NCBI GenBank assembly: GCA_964489525.1
Contig: CAZAYY010000008.1
Location: 62,001-126,000, forward strand
Direction of reading: 5' to 3'
DNA: 64,000 nt
DNA from: CAZAYY01 sp964489525
GTDB lineage: Bacteria > Chloroflexota > Anaerolineae > Anaerolineales > JABWBV01
Shown here piece after piece: positions 1 through 7,926 of the stretch. Numbering within the stretch: the first letter of the stretch is position 1; the number at the start of each line of letters is the position of its first letter. The notes beneath the pieces were generated by a model. That model saw only the letters and a program-made list of their open reading frames with translations. It made no database searches and was not told the origin of the DNA. The position numbers were made by a program, and so were the translations under genes.

Positions 1-296
1 GTTTCCACAACCACCATGCCGCCAAGCTCGGCTTCGGGGTCTACGCTGCGCGCCACTTCCAGGGTGACTTCGGTGCGATCATCGTGCACATCGTCCACAA
101 TTTCTTTCTCAGCGAAAATTTGCACCTGCCCGCTTTCCAGGTCGATTTTTGCGACGACGTGTTGGGCATTCGAGGCGTTCACCGCTTTGCGGTAGGCGGA
201 AATCATGGCCGCTTCCAGTGCCTCGATAATTACATCGCGTGGCAGCTGTTTGTCGTCCAGGACCTCGTTAAATGCCAGGGTAAATTCGTTCTTCAT
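1..296 (-). CDS. nusA: Transcription termination/antitermination factor NusA (N-terminal part; cut by window edge)
   Basis: NusA binds RNA polymerase and modulates pausing, termination and antitermination. About 98 codons are present, from ATG at 296 to the left edge, so only the N-terminal polymerase-binding domain is visible. The translation begins MKNEFTLAFNEVLDDKQLP and continues with VIIEALEAAMISAYRKA, a segment typical of NusA N-termini. A Shine-Dalgarno-like TGGAG lies about ten bases upstream. A terminator separates it from metG upstream, so it probably has its own promoter. The family call is from recognition of the N-terminal motif; the S1 and KH domains are outside the window. Confidence 0.85.
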   Translation of the reverse strand, partial: MKNEFTLAFNEVLDDKQLPRDVIIEALEAAMISAYRKAVNASNAQHVVAKIDLESGQVQIFAEKEIVDDVHDDRTEVTLEVARSVDPEAELGGMVVVE

Positions 297-335
297 TTCT
301 TATCACTCCAACTTGACAGCGTTTCTATTGTTTCC

Positions 336-365
336 AAAAACTGTGCCGGGCTTTGGGCCCGGCAC
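336..365 (-). terminator. Intrinsic terminator downstream of metG
   Basis: On the minus strand a perfect 9-bp stem (GTGCCGGGC with GCCCGGCAC, 5-base loop) is followed by A-G and then five T. It lies about 100 bases after the metG stop codon and before nusA, so it should end metG transcripts. Confidence 0.75.
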
Positions 366-464
366 CATGATGCGTTTCTCGGTTGTTGGCTTTGCAGCCC
401 ATACGAACGAACAGATTTTAGCATGGATTGCAGGAAGATGCAAGAGTCGTTTTTTGGGAAAACG

Positions 465-2249
465 TTATTTCCCCAACCGCTCGCGTTCGCTGGCGGCAAC
501 GCTTTCATCAAGTTTCTTGAAGAGTGGTTCCGGTTTGTTGAACGCGCGTCCGGGTTCCAGGCGAGATGGCTGCCAGCGCCCGCTGGCGCTGCCCTGGCGA
601 TAGCGCAGAACCAGGTGTTCTCCAAGCGCATCTTGCACGTTTTCTGTATACTGCTCGCCAAACAATGGGGCAGTATGCCCCAGAAAGCCATGCAGTCGTT
701 CGCTGGTGAAAGGCAGGAAAGGGGAAAACAGCACTTTTAAATTGTCTATGGTGCACAAAGCTGTGTACACCGATTTGGCTGCCTCATCCCGGTTTTCTTT
801 AATTTCTTTCCAGGGGGCTACCTGATCCAGGTATTTGTTGACTTCCCCAGCCAGGCGCAGTGCCTCTTGCAGGGCGGCGCGCAGCTTGACGGTTTCTAAA
901 AGTTCGCCCACGCTTTGAAAACCGCTGTCCACCACTCTTAAAATTTCCTCGTCTTGGGGGCGCAGCGAGCCTGGGTTGGGGATGATGCCATCCCAGTTTT
1001 TGTGGGTGAAGGCCAGTACCCGGTTGGCCAGGTTGCCCCAGGTGGCGACCAGTTCATTGTTGTTGCGGGCCACAAACTCGCCCCAATCCCAATCGCTGTC
1101 TTTGGCTTCGGGCATGTTAATCGTCAGGTAATAGCGCAGCGGGTCGGGGTCGAAGCGGGTCAGAAAGTCCAATCCCCAAACTGCCCAGTTGCGGCTGCCC
1201 GAAATTTTTTGCCCTTCCAGGTTCATAAACTGGTTGGCGGGCACGTCATAGGGCAAGGTGAGCGGCTGGCCTTTTTCGCCTTCAAAAATTTCCACAAACC
1301 CGCTGCCCACACCCAGCAGTTGGGCAGGCCACCAGGCGGCATGAAAAAAGATGTTGTCTTTGCCAATGAAGTAAAAAGCCCGGGCGTCCGGGTTGGTCCA
1401 CCAGTCTTTCCACCCCAGGGGTTGGTTGGCCAGGTGGGCCCATTCTACGGCTGCCGAAAGGTAGCCAATCACGGCTTCAAACCAGACATACAAACACTTG
1501 CCATCCCAGCCTTCCACAGGCACGGGAATGCCCCAATCCAGGTCGCGGGTGATCGGCCGGCTGCGCAGGCCTTCGCTTTCGATTTGCCCCAGCGATTGGC
1601 GGATGACCGTTTCGCGCCAATAGTGCTGTCGTTCGCGCAAAAACCGGGCAACTTCGGGCTCCAGCTTCGAAAGATCCAGGTAATAATGTTGGGTGTCGCG
1701 CAGTTCGGGCGTCGAGCCATCCACTTTGGATCGTGGGTTCAGCAGTTTTTCCTGTTCCAACACATTGCCGCACTTGTCGCATTGGTCGCTGCGGGCGTTC
1801 GTATCGCCGCAAATGTAGCAGGTGCCTTCAACATAGCGGTCGGGCAGAAAGCGCCGGGTGAGTGGGGAATACCATTGCGGCCGCGTTTCTGTGTACAGGA
1901 ATCCGTTTTGCAGCAAGGCTAAAAAGATGCTTTGCGATACTTTAAAATGGTTCTGGGTATGGGTGGTGGTGAACAGGTCGTAGGTCAGGCCAAGTTGTTG
2001 GAACAGTTCGATGAAACTGTGGTGGAAGCTTTTATAGACCTCTTCAACCGGGCGGCCTTCGGCATCGGCGCGCAGGGTAACCGGGGTGCCGTGAGAATCG
2101 GTGCCGGAGACCATAATGACATCATTTCCGGCCAGGCGCTGGTAGCGCGCCACAATATCCGCTGGCAGGTAAGCCCCGGTGAGATTGCCCACGTGAATTT
2201 GGGCGTTGGCATAAGGCCATGCAACTGCGACCAATACTTTTTTGTTCAT
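465..2249 (-). CDS. metG: Methionyl-tRNA synthetase
   Basis: Charges tRNA-Met with methionine in the cytoplasm. The 594-residue class I synthetase shows the HIGH-like signature HVGN near residues 19-22 within WPYANAQIHVGN, a zinc knuckle with paired cysteines (CYIC and CDKC, about residues 145-165) and the KMSKS-like loop as KISGSR near residue 350. The anticodon-binding helical domain follows. It lacks the C-terminal EMAPII-type tRNA-binding domain of longer MetRS forms such as that of E. coli. The start ATG at 2249 has a strong AGGAGG about six bases upstream. It is preceded by a leader with a Met-rich peptide and an intrinsic terminator, which suggests attenuation control by methionyl-tRNA supply. 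A terminator follows it. Confidence 0.96.
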   Translation of the reverse strand: MNKKVLVAVAWPYANAQIHVGNLTGAYLPADIVARYQRLAGNDVIMVSGTDSHGTPVTLRADAEGRPVEEVYKSFHHSFIELFQQLGLTYDLFTTTHTQNHFKVSQSIFLALLQNGFLYTETRPQWYSPLTRRFLPDRYVEGTCYICGDTNARSDQCDKCGNVLEQEKLLNPRSKVDGSTPELRDTQHYYLDLSKLEPEVARFLRERQHYWRETVIRQSLGQIESEGLRSRPITRDLDWGIPVPVEGWDGKCLYVWFEAVIGYLSAAVEWAHLANQPLGWKDWWTNPDARAFYFIGKDNIFFHAAWWPAQLLGVGSGFVEIFEGEKGQPLTLPYDVPANQFMNLEGQKISGSRNWAVWGLDFLTRFDPDPLRYYLTINMPEAKDSDWDWGEFVARNNNELVATWGNLANRVLAFTHKNWDGIIPNPGSLRPQDEEILRVVDSGFQSVGELLETVKLRAALQEALRLAGEVNKYLDQVAPWKEIKENRDEAAKSVYTALCTIDNLKVLFSPFLPFTSERLHGFLGHTAPLFGEQYTENVQDALGEHLVLRYRQGSASGRWQPSRLEPGRAFNKPEPLFKKLDESVAASERERLGK

Positions 2250-2298
2250 AACTGCCTCCTGGGGGTATTACCCCGGTTGTGTGGTTCTTCAAGATTCC

Positions 2299-2328
2299 AA
2301 AAAAAAGGCTGCCCTGTTCAGGACAGCC
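2299..2328 (-). terminator. Attenuator terminator in the metG leader
   Basis: On the minus strand GGCTGTCC pairs with GGGCAGCC (one G-U) around a six-base loop, followed by eight T. It sits about 50 bases before the metG start codon and 25 bases after the stop codon of a Met-rich leader peptide. The 5' arm (2319-2326) can alternatively pair with CAGGCAG at 2376-2382 inside the leader reading frame, which would form an antiterminator. Confidence 0.8.
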
Positions 2329-2352
2329 CGGGGGTTTCGCTTGGTTTTGGGT

Positions 2353-2463
2353 TCAGCGGGTTTGCCCTCGAAAAACTGCCTGGCGCGTCAGGTCATTGGA
2401 CATGGGCATCATGCCCATTGCCATTTCCATCATCATCGAGCGGCAGCCATTCCAGGTGAACAC
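2353..2463 (-). CDS. Met-rich leader peptide of metG (putative attenuator peptide)
   Basis: A 36-codon frame starts with GTG at 2463, with AGAGGAG about seven bases upstream, and ends at TGA 2353-2355. Codons 10-21 read M-M-M-E-M-A-M-G-M-M-P-M, that is eight Met codons in twelve, just ahead of metG. It lies in its own transcription unit between a strong promoter (2500-2528) and an intrinsic terminator (2299-2328). The likely role, by analogy with trp/his/pheST leaders, is sensing charged Met-tRNA: ribosome stalling at the ATG run would favour antitermination. Translation and function are inferred. Another short frame overlaps it but has no comparable codon bias. Confidence 0.65.
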   Translation of the reverse strand: MFTWNGCRSMMMEMAMGMMPMSNDLTRQAVFRGQTR

Positions 2464-2499
2464 GTCTATCTCCTCTGCTCATGGGTGAGCATCCCCTTT

Positions 2500-2528
2500 A
2501 GTTTAAATTCCAGATGCCAATTTGTCAA
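2500..2528 (-). promoter_or_regulatory. Promoter of the metG leader
   Basis: TTGACA (2523-2528), a 17-bp spacer and TAAACT (2500-2505) on the minus strand form a near-consensus sigma-70 promoter just after the sigma-factor stop codon. Transcription should begin near 2493, giving a leader of roughly 245 nt before metG. Confidence 0.8.
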
Positions 2529-2546
2529 GCGGGCAAACCCCAGGTC

Positions 2547-3665
2547 TTATAGATATTCCCTTAACTGTCGTGAGCGGAAGGGGTGGCGCAGGCGGCGCAG
2601 GGCTTTGTGTTCAATCTGGCGGATGCGTTCACGCGTCAGGCCAAATTTTAAGCCCACTTCTTCCAGGGTGTGAACCCGACCGTCTTCCAGGCCGTAGCGC
2701 AGTTTGAGAATGCGGGCTTCGCGCGGACTGAGTGTGGCCAGCACATCTTCAATTTTGGCGCTCAGCATGTTCTGGTAAATCACCTGGGGCGGGGTGGGCG
2801 AGGTTTGATCTTCAATAAACATGCCCAGTTCGGTTTCTTCCTCGCCGGAGATCGGGCTTTCTAAAGAAAGCGGCAGGTAAGAGATGTGGACCATCCACTG
2901 TACCCGGCTGAGTTCAATGTTCAGCGCCTGGGCCAGCTCTTCTTCGGATGGCGGCGCCCCGTTTTTTTGTTCCAGTTCCCGGGCTTTGCGGTACATCTGC
3001 CGGATGCGGTCAATCATGTGCACCGGGATGCGAATGGTGCGGCCTTGTTCGGCAATGGCCCGGGTAATGGTTTGGCGAATCCACCAGGTTGCATACGTCG
3101 AAAAACGAAACCCCCGGGTATGGTCATATTTTTCGACCGCTTTCATCAACCCCAGGTTGCCTTCTTGAATTAAGTCCAGGAAGGGAACCCCTTGCCCGAT
3201 GTAGCGCTTGGCAATACTGACCACCAACCGGGTGTTGGCTTTAATCAGATGGTCGCGGGCTGCCTGGCCTTCACTCACCGCTTGCAGCAGTTCCTGGCGG
3301 TTGCCATTTACGCCGGTTTGCTGGTCGAGTTTTTTCTGGCAGGCCCGTCCCAGGACGATTTGCTGGGCGAGTTCCAACTCTTCCGAAATGGAAAGCAAGG
3401 GAACCTGGGACATTTCTTTCAAATACATGCCAATGGGGTCTACCCCATCATCGTGAAATGAGATTTCGCGCACAGGGTGCAGCAGCGACTCTTCCAGGAA
3501 GCCCTGCTCTGAGAGCACGTCAAAAATCTCTTCGTCGCTTTCTTCGAATGGAGTTTCGACTTCTACCGGGTCTTTTTCTTCGGGCACGCGCTCTTTCCGG
3601 GATGCTTTGGGCTTCCCTGGTTTTTTGGTTTCCCTTTTTTCGTCCCCATCGGCATTTCTGCGCAT
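2547..3665 (-). CDS. RNA polymerase sigma factor, RpoD/SigA family (copy 1)
   Basis: Directs RNA polymerase to promoters. The 372-residue protein has a charged, Lys/Glu-rich N-terminus of about 75 residues, then region 1.2 (DPIGMYLKEMSQVPLL), region 2 with the RpoD signature (FLDLIQEGNLGLMKAVEKYD and FSTYATWWIRQTITRAI), region 3, and region 4.2 with the helix-turn-helix (LTRERIRQIEHKALRRLR). It has all core regions of a group 1/2 sigma factor. It follows the YceD-like gene after 23 bp and is probably cotranscribed with it. A second RpoD-type gene lies at 41110-42258, so which is the primary sigma factor cannot be decided from sequence alone. Confidence 0.93.
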   Translation of the reverse strand: MRRNADGDEKRETKKPGKPKASRKERVPEEKDPVEVETPFEESDEEIFDVLSEQGFLEESLLHPVREISFHDDGVDPIGMYLKEMSQVPLLSISEELELAQQIVLGRACQKKLDQQTGVNGNRQELLQAVSEGQAARDHLIKANTRLVVSIAKRYIGQGVPFLDLIQEGNLGLMKAVEKYDHTRGFRFSTYATWWIRQTITRAIAEQGRTIRIPVHMIDRIRQMYRKARELEQKNGAPPSEEELAQALNIELSRVQWMVHISYLPLSLESPISGEEETELGMFIEDQTSPTPPQVIYQNMLSAKIEDVLATLSPREARILKLRYGLEDGRVHTLEEVGLKFGLTRERIRQIEHKALRRLRHPFRSRQLREYL

Positions 3666-3688
3666 AGGTTTGGACTCCGGCGGTGTGG

Positions 3689-4204
3689 TCAGTTTTTATT
3701 CAGAAGGTTCTTTAAAATTTCCAGGCGTGGATCTACAGGGATGTTGGTATGGCCGCAAAAGTGCTCATTCAAATTTTCACCACATTCCGGGCACAATCCT
3801 TTGCAATCTGGTTTGCACAGCGGTTTGATCGGGATTTCAAGAAGCAGGTATTCACGGGCAATTGGGTTCAGGTCAATATGCCCATCGCGCGGCAAAATCA
3901 GGCCAGACTCGGTTGCTGTCCGTTCCGAAAAAGCAAATAACTCTGTAAATTCTGTTTCGATAGGATGGGAACAGGGAGAAAGACAGCGAACACAAACCGT
4001 TTGCAGCGCGGTTTGAATGGTGGCCTGGACCACCAACCCCTGGGGCGTGCGGCTGACGAGGGCGCTGCCTTTGAGAAAATCCAGGTCTAAATCATCTTCC
4101 AGGCGCACATCCGCATAATCAAAAACAAACTCCCGGACAAATCCGATGGATTGTTTGATCATGAAGCCGACATTGAGTCGGAGGGGGTTAAGGAGCCTGT
4201 GCAA
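3689..4204 (-). CDS. YceD/DUF177 family protein
   Basis: About 171 residues from a TTG start at 4204. YceD-like proteins are linked to rRNA/ribosome production and often precede rpmF; no rpmF is seen here. The protein shows the family pattern NPLRLNVGF near the start, a central CVRCLSP segment and the C-terminal block EIPIKPLCKPDCKGLCPECG with several cysteines. The frame stays open further upstream to 4468, but a strong promoter at 4272-4300 puts the transcript start near 4265, which excludes the upstream starts. TTG at 4204 has AGGA six bases before it and keeps the conserved N-terminus. ATG at 4162 would lose that block. Confidence 0.75.
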   Translation of the reverse strand: MHRLLNPLRLNVGFMIKQSIGFVREFVFDYADVRLEDDLDLDFLKGSALVSRTPQGLVVQATIQTALQTVCVRCLSPCSHPIETEFTELFAFSERTATESGLILPRDGHIDLNPIAREYLLLEIPIKPLCKPDCKGLCPECGENLNEHFCGHTNIPVDPRLEILKNLLNKN

Positions 4205-4271
4205 GATGTGTCCTGTTTGGCGTTGGTTTGCAATCCAGCAAGGATGTTCTGGACGATTGATACGCATCAAA

Positions 4272-4300
4272 ATTTTAACACGTACGATACCCAACGTCAA
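4272..4300 (-). promoter_or_regulatory. Promoter for the yceD-sigma operon
   Basis: TTGACG (4295-4300), 17-bp spacer, TAAAAT (4272-4277) on the minus strand. The predicted transcription start near 4265 leaves a leader of about 60 nt before the TTG start at 4204. Confidence 0.75.
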
Positions 4301-4481
4301 GCAACGCTTATTTCCGCCTGTGGCGTGGGTTTGATTGGCCGCATATATAGAGCATAAGTGATTAAATAGGCTATATATGGTGTTTGTTGAATTGGGGCAT
4401 TTCAGGTGGGTGCGATTATTTTGTTTTTCGGGTATGCTCCCGCTGGTTTTCATAGGGTACAATTTCACAAAGAGGTATTGA

Positions 4482-5096
4482 ATGAGCCGTCAATTGTTAA
4501 TCGCAACCACCAATAAAGGCAAAATCCGTGAACTAAAAGCGCTGCTCGCTGGGCTTGGGGCAAAGCTGGTTACCCCGGCAGACCTGGGTTTGCAGTTGGA
4601 TGTGGCGGAAACCGGGGCAACGTATGTGGAGAATGCCCGGCTAAAAGCCGAAGCCTTTTTCCAGGCTTCTGGGATTCCGGCATTGGCCGATGATTCGGGT
4701 CTGGAAGTGGACGCCCTGGACGGCGCTCCGGGGGTGTTTTCGGCGCGTTTTTCTCCGCTGCCCAACCCAACCGACCACGACCGCCGCAGTCATTTGGTGA
4801 GCCAGCTTGCAGGCCGCCCCCGTCCGTGGACTGCCCGTTTTCGCTGCCTGGTTGCTGTGGCCGGGCTCGCCGCAGAAACGGCTTTTTTTGAAGGGGTTTG
4901 CGAAGGCCAGGTTGTGCCAGAAGCGCGCGGGTCAAATGGTTTTGGCTATGACCCGGTTTTCTTGCTTTTGGGGCGCAGTGAAACCATGGCCGAACTTCCC
5001 GAAGCAGAAAAAAACCACCTGAGCCATAGGGCAAAAGCCGTTCTGGCTGCGCGCAATTGGCTAGCCCAGTTTTACGGGGCGGTTGAGGAAAGATAG
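4482..5096 (+). CDS. rdgB: XTP/dITP diphosphatase (RdgB/HAM1 family)
   Basis: Hydrolyses non-canonical purine triphosphates (ITP, dITP, XTP) to monophosphates and so cleans the nucleotide pool. The 204-residue protein opens with the substrate-binding motif ATTNKGKIRELKALL and has the conserved PALADDSGLEVDAL and GSNGFGYDPVF segments; the last is a hallmark of the family. Length is typical. Start ATG 4482 follows AAAGAGG. It is divergent from the YceD gene and overlaps the 3' end of the convergent hydrolase gene by 36 bp. Confidence 0.94.
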   Translation: MSRQLLIATTNKGKIRELKALLAGLGAKLVTPADLGLQLDVAETGATYVENARLKAEAFFQASGIPALADDSGLEVDALDGAPGVFSARFSPLPNPTDHDRRSHLVSQLAGRPRPWTARFRCLVAVAGLAAETAFFEGVCEGQVVPEARGSNGFGYDPVFLLLGRSETMAELPEAEKNHLSHRAKAVLAARNWLAQFYGAVEER

Positions 5097-5831
5097 CAGG
5101 CTGTCGGCTGTTTGCCGGGGGGCTTCCAGCATCACCATGTGCCCGGCTTCTGGGATAATTTCCAGAACTGCATCCTGAATTTGTGCAGCCAGCAGCTGTG
5201 AGAAGCGCGGCGGGGTCATTTTATCGGCTCCTCCGCCAATGATCAATGTGGGTTTTTGAATTTTGTGAAGCTCATTCATTACATTAAAATTCTGGCAGGC
5301 CAGCAGGTCATTATGCAATATACCAGGCCGAATTTCTTGAAAACGCTGCCCGGCAAGTTTTACCAGGCGCGCGTCGGCAGATGGTCCAAAAGACCAGTTC
5401 ACAATGTCGTAAATTGCGCTTTGCATTGTGCCGGGGTTGCTGGTTTTTTCGAGCAGTGCAGGGTTCACGGGCAGGCGCGCTCCGGTAGCAATTAGCCCGA
5501 GGCCGGAGACCAGGTGGGGGTAGTGCAGCGCCAGCCAGAGAACCACCCCGCCACCCATTGAATGGCCCGCAAAAAATGCCCGTTGAAGTTCCATCGTCTC
5601 CATCCAGCGGGCAATGGCAGCCGCGTAGGCGGCAATGGTTTGCTCTCCATGCCCGCCCGACTTACCGTGCCCGGGCAGGTCCAGGGCGAAGACGCGATAG
5701 TTCGCCAGCCGGCGCACTTCAGCCGGCCAGTAGAGATGGTTCCCGCCAGCGCCGTGAATGAGCACAACCGGGATTTCGGCGGGTTTTTCGGGTTGGTAAT
5801 CAAAGGCGTATATCTGGGCATTAACGGGCAT
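5061..5831 (-). CDS. Alpha/beta-fold hydrolase
   Basis: About 256 residues with a complete hydrolase triad layout: oxyanion segment HGAGGNHLYW, nucleophile elbow GHSMGG, an acid in GGGADKMTPP and the histidine in EAGHMVMLEAP. It resembles the esterase/haloperoxidase-like branch of the fold; the substrate is not recognisable. ATG at 5831 with AAAGGACAGG just upstream is preferred to an in-frame TTG 15 bases earlier. It follows the small membrane-protein gene by 11 bp and is the last gene of an apparent operon led by a histidine kinase. Its 3' end overlaps rdgB tail-to-tail. Confidence 0.85.
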   Translation of the reverse strand: MPVNAQIYAFDYQPEKPAEIPVVLIHGAGGNHLYWPAEVRRLANYRVFALDLPGHGKSGGHGEQTIAAYAAAIARWMETMELQRAFFAGHSMGGGVVLWLALHYPHLVSGLGLIATGARLPVNPALLEKTSNPGTMQSAIYDIVNWSFGPSADARLVKLAGQRFQEIRPGILHNDLLACQNFNVMNELHKIQKPTLIIGGGADKMTPPRFSQLLAAQIQDAVLEIIPEAGHMVMLEAPRQTADSLLSFLNRPVKLG

Positions 5832-5842
5832 ATCCTGTCCTT

Positions 5843-6247
5843 TCAACGATCAGCAATCTGGCTGGCCATTCCCATGCTCAGCCCCAGGAAAAAACCGGCA
5901 GCAGCCCAAACCGGGGTGCGTGCCAGCATGGCCAGCATGGTTTCCAGGGGTAGTTCGGGCGCACCATGGGCATGTACGCCTGTTTTCAACACAAGCAGCA
6001 AAAAAGCCATGGCTGGGGAAAGCCCGCCCACCAGGGTGCCCAGCAAGGCGAAATACCCAATCCGCCTCGGCACCCACCAGCCGGGTGAGATGGAAATCCC
6101 CCACGCTCCCAGGTAGATACAAAAAAGCGCCCCAAGGATTTGGGACGCCGTGGGGGTTTGGTCTTCAAACAGCAGCCAGGCGAACAGCAGCCCGCCCAGC
6201 ACAACACCCGCATAGCGCAGCCAACGAGCATCGAAAAGGGTGTTCAT
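5843..6247 (-). CDS. Small multi-pass membrane protein of unknown function
   Basis: 134 residues with about four hydrophobic segments (roughly residues 10-27, 35-53, 63-87 and 104-127). No family motif was recognised. Its start codon overlaps the stop of the upstream histidine kinase gene by 4 bp and its stop is 11 bp from the downstream hydrolase, so the three genes are probably one operon. A role in membrane sensing with the kinase is possible but is only inference from position. Confidence 0.7.
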   Translation of the reverse strand: MNTLFDARWLRYAGVVLGGLLFAWLLFEDQTPTASQILGALFCIYLGAWGISISPGWWVPRRIGYFALLGTLVGGLSPAMAFLLLVLKTGVHAHGAPELPLETMLAMLARTPVWAAAGFFLGLSMGMASQIADR

Positions 6248-7596
6248 GTGCCGTGGCGCAGTTTTTCTGCCGCTTCATCGGATAGCGGAATAAGCACCTG
6301 GATGTTGGTTCCTTTTCCGGGTTTTGAATCCAGCTGCAAAATTCCCCGCACCATTTCCGCCCGTTCACGCAGGTTTACCAACCCCAGGCTGCCCCGGCTT
6401 TCATACGAGGCATGTACGGCTTCCACATCGAAGCCCAGCCCATCATCTTGAATTTGCAGCATCCCCAGTTCTTCACGGAACCTGGTCAGCCGCACCCAAA
6501 TGTGTGCAGCCTGGGCATGTTTGCGGGCATTGTTCACAGCTTCTTCGGCAATCTGGAAAATAATGCCTTGTTTATTGATTTCCAGCTCTTCAACCACGCT
6601 CTCATCCACTTCAATGAGTACGTTTTGCTGATAGGTTTCGTTCATCTTGTCGGCCATCTGCTGCAAGGCAGCCGTCAGCCCTTGTGATTCGAGAACCAAA
6701 GGCCGCAGGGTGAATAACATGGTCCGGATTTCTTTGGTGGTCCGGCGAGCCATATCTTCAATTTTGAAGAGTTCATTGGCGGCTTCAGCCGGGTTGCGCT
6801 CGAGCAGCCGCCGGGTGAAATTTACCCGCATGGCGATGGCTGCCACGGTTTGGGTGGGCCCGTCGTGCAAATCGCGAGCGAGCTTTTTACGAGCTTCTTC
6901 CTGAATTTCTACCAGCTTGTATTTTTCTTCTTCCAGGTGTTCGTACAGGCGGGCGTTTTGCAGCGAGGCCATTGCCTGGGCGGCGATGATATCTATAATC
7001 TCCCGGCTTTCATACGCAAAAAACCCGGGTTCGGGGTGTCCAAATACCAACACGCCGTACACATCCAGCCCGGTTCGCAAAGGAATGCAGTACGCCGATT
7101 TGCAGGTGCGCATCGCGATAATTTTGCTTAACTCCGGGTCGCTGCCGGGGTTGAGGATGGTATCGGCTACCCCGCTTTCGACCACTTTGGCAAGAATGCC
7201 CTGGGCCGCTGGAAACTTGCGGCTGGTATCGGGGGGGGTAAACTGCCGGGAAGTTTGCACAACCATTGCTTGCCCACTGAACAGCAGCGCCCCGCAAACC
7301 AGGGAGTTCTTGGGAGAACCCGGCTCAAAAAACACACCGACTGCCGAGTCCATGGCCGCATCTAAAACCCGGTTGTAGTTGAGGGTTTCGCTCATTTTGC
7401 TGGTTAAGTTAAAGATTTTTCGCAGCCGTTCGCGCTCGATGGAACGGGCACGCGTGGCAATTTCATTACGTCCTCGCCCGCTTTTGCGGCGTTGGCGCAT
7501 GTAATCGTTCATGGCATACCCGCCATAAACCCCCAAACCGAATAAAATTACCAGAACCAGAATAAAAGCAGTGATTGTAATGGCATCTAGCTGCAT
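6244..7596 (-). CDS. Sensor histidine kinase, HisKA_3 (NarL/LiaS-type) with GAF domain
   Basis: Membrane-anchored two-component kinase, 450 residues. One N-terminal transmembrane helix (about residues 5-27) is followed by a GAF domain (about 60-205), a HisKA_3 dimerisation domain with the phospho-acceptor in ARDLHDGPTQTVAAIAMR (His near 243) and a HATPase_c domain with EEAVNNARKHAQA (N box) and DDGLGFD (G1). This architecture usually pairs with a LuxR/NarL-type regulator; none is adjacent. It leads the operon with the small membrane protein and hydrolase. ATG at 7596 has AGGA about ten bases upstream. The input signal is unknown. Confidence 0.9.
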   Translation of the reverse strand: MQLDAITITAFILVLVILFGLGVYGGYAMNDYMRQRRKSGRGRNEIATRARSIERERLRKIFNLTSKMSETLNYNRVLDAAMDSAVGVFFEPGSPKNSLVCGALLFSGQAMVVQTSRQFTPPDTSRKFPAAQGILAKVVESGVADTILNPGSDPELSKIIAMRTCKSAYCIPLRTGLDVYGVLVFGHPEPGFFAYESREIIDIIAAQAMASLQNARLYEHLEEEKYKLVEIQEEARKKLARDLHDGPTQTVAAIAMRVNFTRRLLERNPAEAANELFKIEDMARRTTKEIRTMLFTLRPLVLESQGLTAALQQMADKMNETYQQNVLIEVDESVVEELEINKQGIIFQIAEEAVNNARKHAQAAHIWVRLTRFREELGMLQIQDDGLGFDVEAVHASYESRGSLGLVNLRERAEMVRGILQLDSKPGKGTNIQVLIPLSDEAAEKLRHGT

Positions 7597-7926
7597 TTGG
7601 AGGATCCTGACTTTAAGAATAATATCCGAATCTTCTAAAAAATCATAGCCTTTTGACCGGATTAAAATTGAATCTTAACGATTTTAATATTTTCATCTGA
7701 TAAGGTTCATCCATTGGGGAGCATGCAATGGGTGTTATTTCATCCATTTCCCATCCCCCTGTTCCCCTTCTCCCTGCTCCAAAGCCTGGGGCGGGGTTGG
7801 GGCTAAGAACTTGATGACAGGAGGCCGGTGTTCCCTGTTCAGTCAGGCCAGCCAAAGATATACTACATAAGGTAAGACAGCCGGCTCTCCACCATCCGCC
7901 TGGCTGCTTCTTAACCAGAGGTTGTG
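7597..7926. other. Divergent intergenic region with one copy of the G/C-rich repeat
   Basis: The left part (7620-7710) is A/T-rich and probably holds the kinase promoter. A TATACT at 7859-7864 is a possible -10 for the hemolysin III gene but has no good -35. A repeat copy lies at 7779-7802. No convincing small gene was seen. Confidence 0.4.
7779..7802. repeat. Intergenic palindromic G/C-rich repeat, copy 1
   Basis: Core AAAGCCTGGGGCGGGG preceded by a pyrimidine-rich flank, shared with copies at 25961-25980, 40735-40768 and 55468-55490. All copies are intergenic. The core can fold on itself (CCCCA/TGGGG in the fullest copies). Confidence 0.6.

Noticed and set aside
84..740. Plus-strand reading frames across the nusA/metG region
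   Set aside because: They are antisense shadows of metG and cross the terminator, with no domain resemblance or ribosome site.
2353..2484. Alternative short frames (MSRGDRR..., MLTHEQRR) in the metG leader
   Set aside because: They overlap the Met-rich frame, lack its codon bias and have weaker or no ribosome sites.
4205..4468. Longer YceD-like protein starting upstream
   Set aside because: A strong promoter lies inside this stretch and the added residues do not resemble the family.
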